Assembly: GCA_023429995.1 (NCBI GenBank)
Contig: JAEZCE010000011.1
Location: 1-26,811 of the forward strand
Source: Bacillota bacterium
GTDB lineage: Bacteria; Bacillota; UBA4882; UBA8346
Length of the DNA: 26,811 bases
Direction of reading: 5' to 3'
Part shown: positions 14,031 through 22,925 of the stretch, piece by piece
How the letters are laid out: each line of letters begins with the position of its first letter
How positions within the stretch are numbered: position 1 is the stretch's first letter
The notes under the pieces: model-generated
The model's input: only the letters and a program-made list of their open reading frames with translations
Databases searched by the model: none
What the model was told of the DNA's origin: nothing
Translations under genes and position numbers: made by a program

Positions 14031-16313
14031 TTATGATTGCAACAGCGGAGTTAACTCGCCGGTGTAATAAATAAACAATTGGTGTAATGGTCTGGTCAAA
14101 GCGACATACAGGAGTTTGATATCCAGCTCGATCGGCTGGTAAGTATCCTTGTTGGCATTGACGATAAACACCGCATCAAACTCCAATCCTTTTACCAAAT
14201 AAGACGGTACGATCACCAATCCGCTTTGGTATTCCGACTCCCGGCCGCTGATCAAAGTTGCCTCCACAGAATTCTTTTTGAGATAATCCTTGACGGTTTT
14301 GCATTCACCGGCTGTTTTCCCAACAATAGCGATGGATTTGACTCCCGCCGCTTGCAAGGCACGAATTTTCACCGCGATTTCGGCAGTTGTCTCCGCTAGG
14401 TTTTTCTTGGCCATAAACTTTACCGGCTCCCCATGGCGGATGACCGGCTTTGCCTGGGTTAAATGGGGCGCTTGCCAATGGCTAATGGCTAAATTGGCGG
14501 TTCCCATGATTTCCATCGAAGTCCGGTAACTTTGCTCCAAAGTAAGGATGTCGGCTTCATTCTGAAATACGTCCCGCCGGACTTCCTCCCAATTGGTAGT
14601 CCCCCGGTAGGAATGAATCCCCTGGGCCAGGTCTCCTAAAATCGTGAAAGAGCTGTCCTTAATCATCTGGCGCATCGTATAAAACTGAAAAGTGTTGAAG
14701 TCCTGGGCTTCATCAATGACTACGTGTTTGACCTTAATCCTTTCGTTTAAACCTTCCAGACGGTATTTAATATAAAGTACCGGGGCTAAATCTTCCAGTT
14801 CCAACTGGCCATTTTTCAGATCAGCCATCGTTCCTTCACGGAGCCATGAAATGAGTTCCGGTTTTAGTTCGTCTGCGGCTGCCGCCTTAAAATAAAGGGG
14901 ATTGGCGAAAAAGTCCCAGTAACACTCCAGAGCGTTCCGGAATGGGACCTGTTTAAAGTAAGCCTTAATCCCACCGGTGGTAAAACTTTTAAGCCGCGCT
15001 ACCTTTTCATTTTTGCCGTCAATTAAAGCAATAATCTTGGCTTGGCGTTCCGGGGTATCTTCTTCTTTCATCTTCATTCTATCGATGGCGACATGACATT
15101 GATTATTCAACTGGACGGCGGCATCCCCCTGCCACTCTTTAAGCCGCTTTTGAAAATGTTTTTTGATTTGTTCCACCCGTTTGTAAATCGGCCAACTTTG
15201 GTAATCCACAAAAAAAAGCCGGCGGATATCCTCATTCCGGTACAGTACATTGTCTTCAAATCCGAAATCACTGGTAGGCAGTAGTTTTTCTTCCAACTGC
15301 TTTAGAAAGTAATCCAGAAATTCTTTGAACATCATACCCGACTTTACCATGGCCGCTTGTTTGATCCATTCATTCTCGGCGGTTTGCTCAGGAGCCGGAT
15401 TGGGCTCCACAAACCGCAAAAGTTTTTCGTTGGGGTCTTTAACCTGGTATTTTTCGGCAATGACCTCCCGCGCAAAATCTTCAAACGTCGTCTGTTTGAC
15501 CCGCTCCACGCCTAGTTCCGGCAAAACCTCCGAAATATAATTTAAAAAAAGCCGGTTCGGAGCGATGATCATAAAATTTTCCGGCATAAACGATTGACCG
15601 TAGTTATAAATCAAATAAGCGATTCGATGCAAGGCAATGGTGGTTTTACCGCTACCGGCCACCCCCTGGACGATTAAAGGGCGGTTCATATCCGCCCGGA
15701 TTACCCGGTTCTGCTCAGCCTGGATGGTGGAAACGATATCTTTTAAGCGGTTATCGGCGCTTGCTCCTAAATAAGATTGCAAGAATTGATCATTGGTGGT
15801 AATGTCGATATCGAAAATCCCCTCCAATTGACCCTGGTCAATGGAAAATTGCCTTTTAAGCGATAATTTCCCCTTGATTTTCCCCTCAGGACACTCATAA
15901 CTGGCATCCCCCAGGCGGCTTTCATAATACATATTGGCGACCGGCGCCCGCCAATCAACAATAATCAGCTTTTGATCCTCATCCCGGGACAGACACATTT
16001 TGCCGATATAGAGTTCTTCTTTTTCCGCCTTTCCCTCTTCATGAAAATCAATCCGGGCAAAGTAGGGCTTTTGACGGGCCGTCTCCAAATTCCGAAGCTT
16101 CAAATCCGCACTGCTAAGCAACTGGTTATTGACCATCAGGTCGATAAAATCCTGGCTGTTTCCATCCATGTAGCGGCGGTCGAGTTGAGCGACTTCCTGA
16201 CCGACCCGTTTTCGTTTCGATGCCGTGTTGGTAATGGTTTTCTCGACATAATTGAGGGTATATTCCAGATGCTTGGCTTCATCGTGGTAGGCAGGGTGTT
16301 TTTGGACAGACAT
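14031..16313 (-). CDS. helD: RNA polymerase recycling helicase HelD
   Basis: HelD is a UvrD-like superfamily I ATPase that binds stalled RNA polymerase and frees it from nucleic acid. The 760-aa protein shows the HelD layout: an N-terminal coiled arm (about 8-80) that enters the secondary channel, a conserved IIVDWRAPVANMYY segment (117-130), Walker A GVAGSGKTT (217-225), a long middle insertion, Walker B DEAQ (534-537), QSYRT (594-598), GLEFDAVF (709-716) and the VALTR motif (737-741). The length matches Bacillus HelD (about 770 aa). AAGGAGA stands 5-6 nt before the ATG. It is probably a single-gene unit; the long gap upstream contains its promoter, but no clear hexamers were found. Confidence 0.93.
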   Translation of the reverse strand: MSVQKHPAYHDEAKHLEYTLNYVEKTITNTASKRKRVGQEVAQLDRRYMDGNSQDFIDLMVNNQLLSSADLKLRNLETARQKPYFARIDFHEEGKAEKEELYIGKMCLSRDEDQKLIIVDWRAPVANMYYESRLGDASYECPEGKIKGKLSLKRQFSIDQGQLEGIFDIDITTNDQFLQSYLGASADNRLKDIVSTIQAEQNRVIRADMNRPLIVQGVAGSGKTTIALHRIAYLIYNYGQSFMPENFMIIAPNRLFLNYISEVLPELGVERVKQTTFEDFAREVIAEKYQVKDPNEKLLRFVEPNPAPEQTAENEWIKQAAMVKSGMMFKEFLDYFLKQLEEKLLPTSDFGFEDNVLYRNEDIRRLFFVDYQSWPIYKRVEQIKKHFQKRLKEWQGDAAVQLNNQCHVAIDRMKMKEEDTPERQAKIIALIDGKNEKVARLKSFTTGGIKAYFKQVPFRNALECYWDFFANPLYFKAAAADELKPELISWLREGTMADLKNGQLELEDLAPVLYIKYRLEGLNERIKVKHVVIDEAQDFNTFQFYTMRQMIKDSSFTILGDLAQGIHSYRGTTNWEEVRRDVFQNEADILTLEQSYRTSMEIMGTANLAISHWQAPHLTQAKPVIRHGEPVKFMAKKNLAETTAEIAVKIRALQAAGVKSIAIVGKTAGECKTVKDYLKKNSVEATLISGRESEYQSGLVIVPSYLVKGLEFDAVFIVNANKDTYQPIELDIKLLYVALTRPLHQLFIYYTGELTPLLQS

Positions 16314-16708
16314 GGAGTTCTCCTTATTGATAATAGGTATATTATGGCACTTTCATGGCTTTTCTTCACAGGAATCTCTATTTTACTAAAAATCCGCCTC
16401 AAACCCAAAATCGGTCAAACCAAATTTTCGACCAATTTTGTCGTTATATCGAAGTCTGATGAAACTATGTCATTTTCAAGAACCCACGGGCATTATTATG
16501 TCGAATATCGTAATCCGATCTTAAAAAATTTTCAACGGCATCCAACCTTTTGCCCAACTTATTATCGTTGAAAGCAGGTGAAAATTCAATCATCATCGAA
16601 TGTTATTTAAGTTTAACTTAAATCCGCCAAGTAACCCCCAAAACCATAGTCCCATATACCTTGCCGGATCGAGGTTAAAATCAACTGTGCCAATAAGGAA
16701 ACTTAAAG
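16314..16708. other. 395-bp intergenic region between divergent helD and MFS genes
   Basis: This AT-rich spacer separates two divergently transcribed genes. No frame with a ribosome-binding site was seen. The only notable structure is the 19-bp palindrome at 16605-16623. A CATAATAT sequence on the minus strand about 30 bp before helD could be a -10 box, without a convincing -35. Confidence 0.6.
16605..16623. promoter_or_regulatory. Perfect 19-bp palindrome upstream of the MFS gene
   Basis: ATTTAAGTTTAACTTAAAT has 9-bp arms around a single central base and lies 86 bp before the MFS start codon. An odd-length, AT-rich perfect palindrome in this position looks like a dimeric repressor operator. 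No U-run or GC-rich stem supports a terminator. Confidence 0.5.
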
Positions 16709-17956
16709 ATGAAACTGACATTCCAACATACGCTTTCCGCTTGTTATTTGGGATTTATCAGTCAGGCCATTGTAAACAATCTCGCTCCCTTACTGTTCAT
16801 TGTTTTTCAGGATCAATTCAAAATTTCCTTTGAAATGATCGGCCGGCTGATTTTAATTAATTTTGGAACCCAAATTCTGGCCGATTTCCTTGCTGTTAAA
16901 TATGCCGATAAATGGGGCTGGCGCAACACCGCCATATTGGCCCACATTTTTTGCGCTTTCGGATTAATTTCCCTCGGTGTATTGCCCAATCAAATGTCCT
17001 CGCCCTACACCGGGCTGATGATTGCTGTCGTAATTTATGCAATGGGCGGCGGATTGATAGAGGTTTTAATCAGCCCGATCGTAGACTCTCTGCCCGGCGA
17101 GGCCAAGGCTTCGGCAATGAGTTTGCTGCATTCATTTTATTGTTGGGGCCAAATGGTCGTGGTTCTGATAACGACGTTAATCATGAAAGTTTTGGGTAAT
17201 AACATTTGGCACCTATTACCCCTTGTCTGGTCGTTGATTCCATTGTTGAATGTTTTTTTATTTATGAAAGTGCCTCTGATGCCGGCGGTTCCCGAACATG
17301 AAAAAGTACCCGCAAAGCAATTGCTGGGATCAAAAGCGTTTATCATTGCCATTCTGCTGATGATGTGCGCCGGAGCCTCCGAATTAACGATGTCTCAATG
17401 GTCTTCCCTGTTTGCCCAAAAAGGGCTGGAAGTCCCTAAAGTAATGGGCGATATCCTCGGTCCCTGCCTGTTTGCGCTCTTAATGGGGATCGGGCGCAGT
17501 GTTTATGGCTTTTGGGGGCATAAAATCAATCTGAAGAAAGCTTTGATTGCCAGCGGACTTTTATGTACCGCGTGTTATGCGGTTACCGTTTTTGTAAAAA
17601 TACCACTGATTTCTCTTTTAGGGTGCGCGGTTTGCGGATTATCCATCAGCTTAATGTGGCCGGGAACTCTCAGCCTAACGGCGGAATATTTTCCCAAGGG
17701 CGGCACCGCCATGTTCGGCGTGCTGGCAATTTTTGGCGATGTAGGCTGTTCGGTGGGTCCGTGGCTGGCGGGATGGGTTTCGGATTTATCCCAAAGGTCC
17801 TCCAAATTACTTGCCATTGGCGCGGCTCATCATTTGAACCCGGAGCAATTGGGATTAAAATCCGGATTATTGATAGCGATTATCTTTCCCTTATCATTGT
17901 TGGCCGGGGTTCTTTTCTTGAAAATCCCAAAACGGTTGCCCGACATCAATGAATGA
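16709..17956 (+). CDS. MFS transporter
   Basis: A 415-aa major facilitator superfamily permease with about twelve hydrophobic segments, split by a longer cytoplasmic loop near residues 195-210. The first loop carries DFLAVKYADKWGWR, the degenerate form of the MFS loop 2-3 motif (D-x-x-G/A-D-K/R-x-G-R). Charged, Gly-rich helix ends such as LSLTAEYFPKGGTAMFG recall sugar-type MFS proteins (FucP/SemiSWEET-unrelated 'sugar MFS' group), but the substrate cannot be read from the sequence. AAGGAA stands 8 nt before the ATG. It is transcribed alone toward the ABC locus, with an operator-like palindrome upstream, so substrate-responsive repression is likely but inferred. Confidence 0.85.
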   Translation: MKLTFQHTLSACYLGFISQAIVNNLAPLLFIVFQDQFKISFEMIGRLILINFGTQILADFLAVKYADKWGWRNTAILAHIFCAFGLISLGVLPNQMSSPYTGLMIAVVIYAMGGGLIEVLISPIVDSLPGEAKASAMSLLHSFYCWGQMVVVLITTLIMKVLGNNIWHLLPLVWSLIPLLNVFLFMKVPLMPAVPEHEKVPAKQLLGSKAFIIAILLMMCAGASELTMSQWSSLFAQKGLEVPKVMGDILGPCLFALLMGIGRSVYGFWGHKINLKKALIASGLLCTACYAVTVFVKIPLISLLGCAVCGLSISLMWPGTLSLTAEYFPKGGTAMFGVLAIFGDVGCSVGPWLAGWVSDLSQRSSKLLAIGAAHHLNPEQLGLKSGLLIAIIFPLSLLAGVLFLKIPKRLPDINE

Positions 17957-18008
17957 CCCCGATGAATATGGCCGGTATTACGGCTTTCATCTTGAAACCA
18001 TTCATTGA
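17946..18008. repeat. Inverted repeat between convergent MFS and permease genes
   Basis: TCAATGAATG (17946-17955) and CATTCATTGA (17999-18008) form a perfect 10-bp inverted repeat overlapping the MFS stop codon. A small GCCG/CGGC hairpin lies inside it. It sits where two transcripts meet and could stop or protect both, but there is no U-run. Confidence 0.45.
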
Positions 18009-18025
18009 GTCAAAGTAACTCCTCT

Positions 18026-18913
18026 TCATTTTATTCCCGTCATTGCCATCGAATTGATAAATTGTTTTTGGGCAAACAAAAACCCCATTAATAGCGGCAA
18101 TACACTCACCGTCGCCGCGGCCATCCAAACCGTCCATTCCGTCATCCCGTAAGCTTGTTGGAACATGGCGATCGACAAAGGCAAAGTATATTTAGCGGTC
18201 GAATTGAGATACACCAACGGGTAAATAAAATCGTTCCAGGAATTCATCAAACTGAAAATGCTCATGGTAGCAACCGCCGACTTGGTTAGCGGAAAAATCA
18301 GTTTCACAAAGATTTGAAAATGATTGGCTCCGTCAATTTTTCCGGACTCAATCAACGAGTCGGGGATGGATAAAATATTTTGCCTCATAATAAAGAGGGC
18401 GAAAACAGCTCCACTGCCGAAAATATTGGGAATTATCAGGGCGGCATGGGTATCCAGCCAGCCAAAACTTTTCATTAACAACAGATTGGGTATCAATGTT
18501 ACTTCCTGAGGTATCATGATGAGCATAATAACCAGGAAAAACAGGCTGTTACGGCCTTTAAATTTCAATTTGACGAAGGCATACGCGGCAATCGAGACCA
18601 AAAAGATGGTGGGAATCACCGTTAACACCGCCACTTTAATGCTATTATAATAACTTTGAATAAAGTCCGCTCTGGATAAGGCGGTTTGATAATTGTGCAA
18701 TGTAATCGGATTGGGGAGCCATTGCGGCGGATAATAGAACTCGCTACCCGGATTTTTAAGCGAAGTTGATACCATCCAAATAAACGGCAATATCAAGATT
18801 AACCCCAGAGCTAAAAGAAATATGTGGATAAAAAGCTGATTCAGTTTGATAGGAGAGCGGTGTTTATCAGTTACTGCTTCATATTGTAGAATTTTTGATG
18901 TCTCTTGTCCCAT
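18026..18913 (-). CDS. Carbohydrate ABC transporter permease (MalG/UgpE type)
   Basis: Second inner-membrane subunit of a carbohydrate importer of the CUT1 class. About six hydrophobic segments are present in 295 aa. The cytoplasmic EAA loop reads SLIESGKIDGANHFQIF followed by KLIFPLTKSA, the docking site for the ATPase. A longer frame reaches 18979, but that would lie inside the upstream permease gene. AGGAGG of that gene's last codons stands 10 nt before ATG 18913, so this start is chosen; an ATG at 18922 is too close to it. It begins 5 bp behind the preceding stop and is the last gene of the unit. No ATPase gene follows. Confidence 0.93.
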   Translation of the reverse strand: MGQETSKILQYEAVTDKHRSPIKLNQLFIHIFLLALGLILILPFIWMVSTSLKNPGSEFYYPPQWLPNPITLHNYQTALSRADFIQSYYNSIKVAVLTVIPTIFLVSIAAYAFVKLKFKGRNSLFFLVIMLIMIPQEVTLIPNLLLMKSFGWLDTHAALIIPNIFGSGAVFALFIMRQNILSIPDSLIESGKIDGANHFQIFVKLIFPLTKSAVATMSIFSLMNSWNDFIYPLVYLNSTAKYTLPLSIAMFQQAYGMTEWTVWMAAATVSVLPLLMGFLFAQKQFINSMAMTGIK

Positions 18914-18918
18914 CTCAA

Positions 18919-19857
18919 TCATTCCTCCTGATAAACCATTTTTTTTCGTAAAATCCACTGAACCAGCGTTAAGATACATACGATGATGAAGATAACCATT
19001 CCGATTGCCGAAGCTTTTCCATATTCAAAAGTCTTAAAGCCCATCTGATATAAATACATCACCAGTACATTGGTTGACCCGGCAGGCCCACCGCCCGTTA
19101 AAACGTAAATCGAACCAAACACCTTAAAAGCGCCAATCACGGTTACCATCAGTGTTAAAAAAATTACCGGACCCAGTTCGGGTAATGTCACATGGATGGT
19201 TTTTTTAAACCAGCCCGCCCCGTCAAGTTCCGCCGCCTCGTAATACATCTCCGGTATGGATTGTAACGAAGCCAGGATAATGACTACATTCATCCCCAAA
19301 TTTTTTAAAACCCTGGTTATGATCACCGAAGACATGGCCCAATTTGAATCCCCCAGCCAATTCGGCCCGGCAATCCCGACCGTTCTCAATATATAATTGA
19401 CCAAACCATAATCATAGTTCCAGATCCAAAGCCAAACCACGGAAAATACCACTTCCGATGTGATCACCGGGATGAAATAAACCGCTCGGAAAACACCGGC
19501 CAATTTTCGCACCTGATTCAATAACACCGAAGTTACAACTGCCAACACCACATTTAAGGGTACAAGCCCGGCGGTGAAGAGCAAGGTATTCAAAAAAGCC
19601 TTTTGAAACATCCGGTCTTGTTGGAATAAGTCCAGATAATTCTGAACTCCAATAAAACGGGGCGCTTCCAATACATTAAAATTGGTGAACCCCAAATATG
19701 CGCTCCGTAACAACGGAACCAATAAAAAGATGACCAGCCCGATCATTAAAGGCATAATGAATAAAATTCCCCAAAGCCGGTCCCCGCGAAACAAGTCTCC
19801 CCTATGGGATAATTCCCGCCCGGTCCCTTCGGGGTAATTTATTTTAGCTGTCGCCAT
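18919..19857 (-). CDS. Carbohydrate ABC transporter permease (MalF/UgpA type)
   Basis: First inner-membrane subunit of the CUT1 importer, 312 aa with six hydrophobic segments. The EAA loop is textbook: YYEAAELDGAGWFKKTIHV followed by TLPELGP. Segments GVQNYLDLF and LTGGGPAGSTNVLVMYLY are usual in UgpA-like permeases. ATG 19857 has AAAGGAGAT 4-5 nt upstream; a frame reaching 19923 would extend into the MITE-like element and is rejected. It pairs with the MalG-type permease immediately downstream. The gap to the binding-protein gene upstream is 143 bp and is largely filled by an inverted-repeat element, which may lower permease expression relative to the binding protein. Confidence 0.94.
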   Translation of the reverse strand: MATAKINYPEGTGRELSHRGDLFRGDRLWGILFIMPLMIGLVIFLLVPLLRSAYLGFTNFNVLEAPRFIGVQNYLDLFQQDRMFQKAFLNTLLFTAGLVPLNVVLAVVTSVLLNQVRKLAGVFRAVYFIPVITSEVVFSVVWLWIWNYDYGLVNYILRTVGIAGPNWLGDSNWAMSSVIITRVLKNLGMNVVIILASLQSIPEMYYEAAELDGAGWFKKTIHVTLPELGPVIFLTLMVTVIGAFKVFGSIYVLTGGGPAGSTNVLVMYLYQMGFKTFEYGKASAIGMVIFIIVCILTLVQWILRKKMVYQEE

Positions 19858-19891
19858 AATATCTCCTTTCTTGCAGTTCCGGATTAAAAAT

Positions 19892-19989
19892 AGGGCTGTC
19901 CCAAAGAAAAATTTAAATGTCAAGATATACAGCCCCAGTGATTATATCTTGTATACCTTAAGAGCTTTAAATTACTTTGAGACAGCCTC
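19892..19989. mobile_element. MITE-like inverted-repeat element inside the ABC operon
   Basis: AGGGCTGTCCCAAAG (19892-19906) and CTTTGAGACAGCCTC (19975-19989) are imperfect terminal inverted repeats, and the similarity continues inward as ATTTAAA/TTTAAAT. Such GGCTGTC-CAAA ends are typical of IS termini. The 98-bp interior has no gene but contains a second perfect inverted repeat, CAAGATATA (19921-19929) / TATATCTTG (19943-19951). On the minus-strand mRNA the long stem begins 11 nt behind the binding-protein stop codon and is followed by ATTTTTA, so it could act as an attenuator or 3' stabiliser. No target-site duplication is evident. Confidence 0.6.
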
Positions 19990-20000
19990 ATCAAAATTTA

Positions 20001-21254
20001 TTAATTTGCCAAAAGCGCGTTAATCCGTTCCTGAATCTTTTTCAGCGTCTCTTCTACCGGTTGTTTTCCCGCCACCATCAAGTCGATTTCTTCCTGGGCC
20101 ATGATGTTGGCCTTCACAAACAAGGGGAATTTCTCCGTTACCGAACTATATTGCAATGATTCGATAAATATTTTTTTATTCGCCGGCGGTGTTGCCGGAT
20201 CGAGGAATTCCTTGGAAAGACCAATGGATTTCCGCGGCGGCCCGAAGTAGAGCGATTGCGCTTTAATTCCTTCTTTACTGCTTAAGAAACCCAATAGATC
20301 GAGACTTTCTTTTTTATATTGGGTTGATTTCAAGACAACCAGTCCCGCAAAACCGCTCCGTAATATCCGGCCGGCAGGACCCTTGGGCAGATAAGCAATA
20401 TCGTAATCTAAATCTTTAACTCCATCAAAGCGCGCTTTCATGCTCATAAACCCCACGAACATTCCGACCCGGTTCTGTTCAAAAGGCGCGGAAACTCCGG
20501 GTTTAGTCGAATACCCGCCATTAACCCATTCCATATATTTCTTAAGGGCAAGCGCCGATTGGGGACTATTAATAATACACTTGGTCTTGGTCTTATTCAT
20601 GAACTTCCCGCCATAGGACCGGATTAAATTCAACAGGTTCTGCCAATCATTCCCCTTATCCAACAAGTTATCGACGCCATATACCTTGGTAGCCGCTTCA
20701 CCCTTCGTCAATTTCCTGACCGCCGCGTCAAAATTATCCCAGGTCCAATTCTGATCCGGATATTTCAGACCCGCTTCGTCAAACAGCTTTTTATTGTAGT
20801 ATAAAACCGGAGCTGGGGTTGAAAAGGGTATCGCATATAATTTCCCTTTCCAGCGGGCCGCCTCCAGGGTGGACGGGTAAAAATCGTTGACATCCCAGTC
20901 CGCGCCCCACTTTTTGAGCGGAGAATCAAGCTCCAAAAAATACCCTTTGTCTGCGAAGTAAGGAATGCTGTCTTCAGACCACCAGGTGACATCCGGTGGA
21001 TTGCCGCTGGCAATCATGGAAGTGACTTTTTCAGTAAACTCGCCGTACGGCGCGACGATAACCTCCATATTCACATGGGGATGGTTTTTTTTGTAGGAAT
21101 CCAAAAGCTTATCGTACATATCGACATGCCTTGGATTACCCCAAATAACCATTTTTAAAGTAACCGGCTTGACAGCCGCCAGCCCGATCACGGAAACCGT
21201 TAACACCAACAAAACACCCATCGAGAACATCAAATTGAATCTGTTTTTTTTCAT
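20001..21254 (-). CDS. ABC transporter sugar-binding protein
   Basis: Extracytoplasmic solute-binding protein (SBP_bac_1 type) that captures a carbohydrate and delivers it to the two permeases. The 417-aa protein has the family order: VTLKMVIWGNPRHVDMYDKLL at the mature N-terminus, ASGNPPDVTWWSED, YFADKGYFLELD, GKLYAIPFSTPAPVLYYNKKLFDEAG, and FAGLVVLKSTQYKKESLDLLGFL near the C-terminus. The signal peptide ends near GLA-AV (about residue 26) and contains no Cys, so there is no lipid anchor. ATG 21254 follows GGAGGGAG; a frame to 21293 lacks a ribosome-binding site. It has its own promoter (21334-21362). The ligand is unknown; an aromatic-rich site (TWW, YY) suits a sugar. Confidence 0.93.
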   Translation of the reverse strand: MKKNRFNLMFSMGVLLVLTVSVIGLAAVKPVTLKMVIWGNPRHVDMYDKLLDSYKKNHPHVNMEVIVAPYGEFTEKVTSMIASGNPPDVTWWSEDSIPYFADKGYFLELDSPLKKWGADWDVNDFYPSTLEAARWKGKLYAIPFSTPAPVLYYNKKLFDEAGLKYPDQNWTWDNFDAAVRKLTKGEAATKVYGVDNLLDKGNDWQNLLNLIRSYGGKFMNKTKTKCIINSPQSALALKKYMEWVNGGYSTKPGVSAPFEQNRVGMFVGFMSMKARFDGVKDLDYDIAYLPKGPAGRILRSGFAGLVVLKSTQYKKESLDLLGFLSSKEGIKAQSLYFGPPRKSIGLSKEFLDPATPPANKKIFIESLQYSSVTEKFPLFVKANIMAQEEIDLMVAGKQPVEETLKKIQERINALLAN

Positions 21255-21333
21255 GAAACTCCCTCCAATAACTTTACGAATCAATCCACTCATTTTTATG
21301 ACCTTTGCCGCGGTAAGGTTGATGGTGATGTTT

Positions 21334-21362
21334 ATTATAATCTCAACAACCTTTTAAACCAA
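21334..21362 (-). promoter_or_regulatory. Sigma-A-type promoter of the sugar-binding protein gene
   Basis: On the minus strand TTGGTT (plus 21357-21362) and TATAAT (plus 21334-21339) are spaced 17 bp apart. Transcription would begin near 21327, giving a leader of about 70 nt before the start codon. The three transporter genes can therefore be expressed separately from the oxidoreductase gene upstream. Confidence 0.65.
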
Positions 21363-21461
21363 TGAACATTCTTACCGAAAAATTGTCCATTTTTACGATT
21401 CAATAGACTCCTTTATTCCCAAAGATTCTGATGATTCTTCTCTTTGCGAATCGGCAACCAT

Positions 21462-22823
21462 TCAAGCCGGTGAGTTTAAATCCAAATAAGCTCCCTGTTC
21501 TTTTAAAGCGCTCTGTAATTCAGAAATATTGACTTCTCTGGTGGATACTTTATCCTTTACCGCCAAAGCCGCCGCCACACCACCGGCATGTCCAATCGCC
21601 CCGGCGGTGGGAGATAGCCTGATCGCCGACTGAGCCTCGAAAGTGGCGGCAATCGTTCGGCCGACCGTAACCAGATTGTTAATTTGTCCATTCACCAGCG
21701 ACCTGTAAGGAATGGTATAAAATTGGCCCGCTTGAAGATGGATCGACTGGGTGCCCTCTCCACCGGGGTTGTGAATATCGAGGGGGTATCCCGAATGGGC
21801 GATTCCATCGGCGAACTTTTTGCAGGAGAGCAAATCCTGGGCTGTTATCGTGTACAGGCCTTTAATCTGTCTGGAACTCCTTACCCCAATCGCCGGCCCG
21901 GAATAAACCATTCGGGCCTTTTGAAAACCCTGAATTCTGTTCTTCAGGAACAGCTCCAATTCCCCGGCCTGTCTCCTGCCTTCTATCTCCGCCCGGCTAT
22001 AGCTCCAGGCATCCGTGCTGTCGAATCCAATCACCCTTGAGGTATTGATAATGACTTCGCCGGGGTTACTGGTCTCAAAAAACAGCAATTCTTCCCTGGG
22101 AAACGTGATTTCTCCCCTTTCCCGCGCGGCTTTTACCGAATTGACAAAACCGCCGATGGATAACCGGGGCGCCTGGTCGATGATGGAGGTGTTCCCTTTT
22201 AAACGGGGAAATTCACCGGGATTGGCTTTGATGTATGCTTTTACTTCTGCGATGTTTACATGAGTCATCCGGAGTTTCATGGTCATCGGCTGAGCCGCTC
22301 CGTCCGTTTCGCGGCCCTTGGCACATTCAACCCCGGCCATAGCAGAAAGATCGGCATCGCCTGTGGCATCGACAAACACTTTCGCGGCCAATTCACTTAA
22401 CCCGTTTTTGTTGCACAAAGTAATCTGTTTGATTTCACCGTCAGCCGTTTTCACCCCCGCGAGCATGGTATGATACAAAATTTCCCCGCCGCTTTCCAGC
22501 ACCATGGTTTCCAACTCCCGCTTCATTCCTTCAAGATCAAAAGGAGTAACGGTATAAGTAAATCCGGTGGTGTCAAAGATATGCCCGACCGATTTATCTT
22601 TATCCACCAAGCGATCAATCAGTTCTCCGGTGACCCCCCGGATCACTTGTTGGTCTCCGGCGTGAAATGTCATCATGGGTCCAACTCCGGCCGCAGTCAG
22701 CATTCCACCCAGAAAACCGTATTGTTCGACGAGTAAGATTTTAGCCCCACAACGGGCTGCGGCTATGGCCGCCATGGTTCCGGAGATTCCCCCCCCAACA
22801 ATCGCCACATCATAAACTGCCAT
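21462..22823 (-). CDS. FAD-dependent oxidoreductase
   Basis: A 453-aa flavoprotein of the GIDA/FAD-oxidoreductase-like group (Pfam 'FAD dependent oxidoreductase', PF12831 type). The N-terminus has the dinucleotide-binding fold VAIVGGGISGTMAAIAAARCGAKILLVE (about 6-33) followed by GFLGGMLTAAGVG. A second FAD contact, VFVDATGDADLSAMAGVE, lies in the middle, and TVGRTIAATFEAQSAIRLSPTAGAIGHAGGVAAALA lies near the end. No signal peptide is present. GAGGGGGAT stands about 8 nt before the ATG. Enzymes of this group often stand beside carbohydrate ABC importers in Firmicutes, but their substrates are largely unknown; oxidising the imported sugar or a derivative is a guess from context. Confidence 0.88.
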   Translation of the reverse strand: MAVYDVAIVGGGISGTMAAIAAARCGAKILLVEQYGFLGGMLTAAGVGPMMTFHAGDQQVIRGVTGELIDRLVDKDKSVGHIFDTTGFTYTVTPFDLEGMKRELETMVLESGGEILYHTMLAGVKTADGEIKQITLCNKNGLSELAAKVFVDATGDADLSAMAGVECAKGRETDGAAQPMTMKLRMTHVNIAEVKAYIKANPGEFPRLKGNTSIIDQAPRLSIGGFVNSVKAARERGEITFPREELLFFETSNPGEVIINTSRVIGFDSTDAWSYSRAEIEGRRQAGELELFLKNRIQGFQKARMVYSGPAIGVRSSRQIKGLYTITAQDLLSCKKFADGIAHSGYPLDIHNPGGEGTQSIHLQAGQFYTIPYRSLVNGQINNLVTVGRTIAATFEAQSAIRLSPTAGAIGHAGGVAAALAVKDKVSTREVNISELQSALKEQGAYLDLNSPA

Positions 22824-22925
22824 TTTCTAATCCCCCTCTGCAAAAACTTTGGCCAATCTCCCAACGCGCAACGCTGCTGAAAATTTCCCGATCAAAATTT
22901 GAATGTCCAAAAGAAGGCTTACCAT

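Noticed and set aside
15972..16571. 199-aa plus-strand frame overlapping the helD start
   Set aside because: Mostly antisense to conserved HelD sequence; the tail in the intergenic gap has no family features.
22824..22925. 33-codon minus-strand frame before the FAD oxidoreductase
   Set aside because: It has no ribosome-binding site, begins at the U-run of the terminator and ends against the oxidoreductase's own ribosome-binding region.
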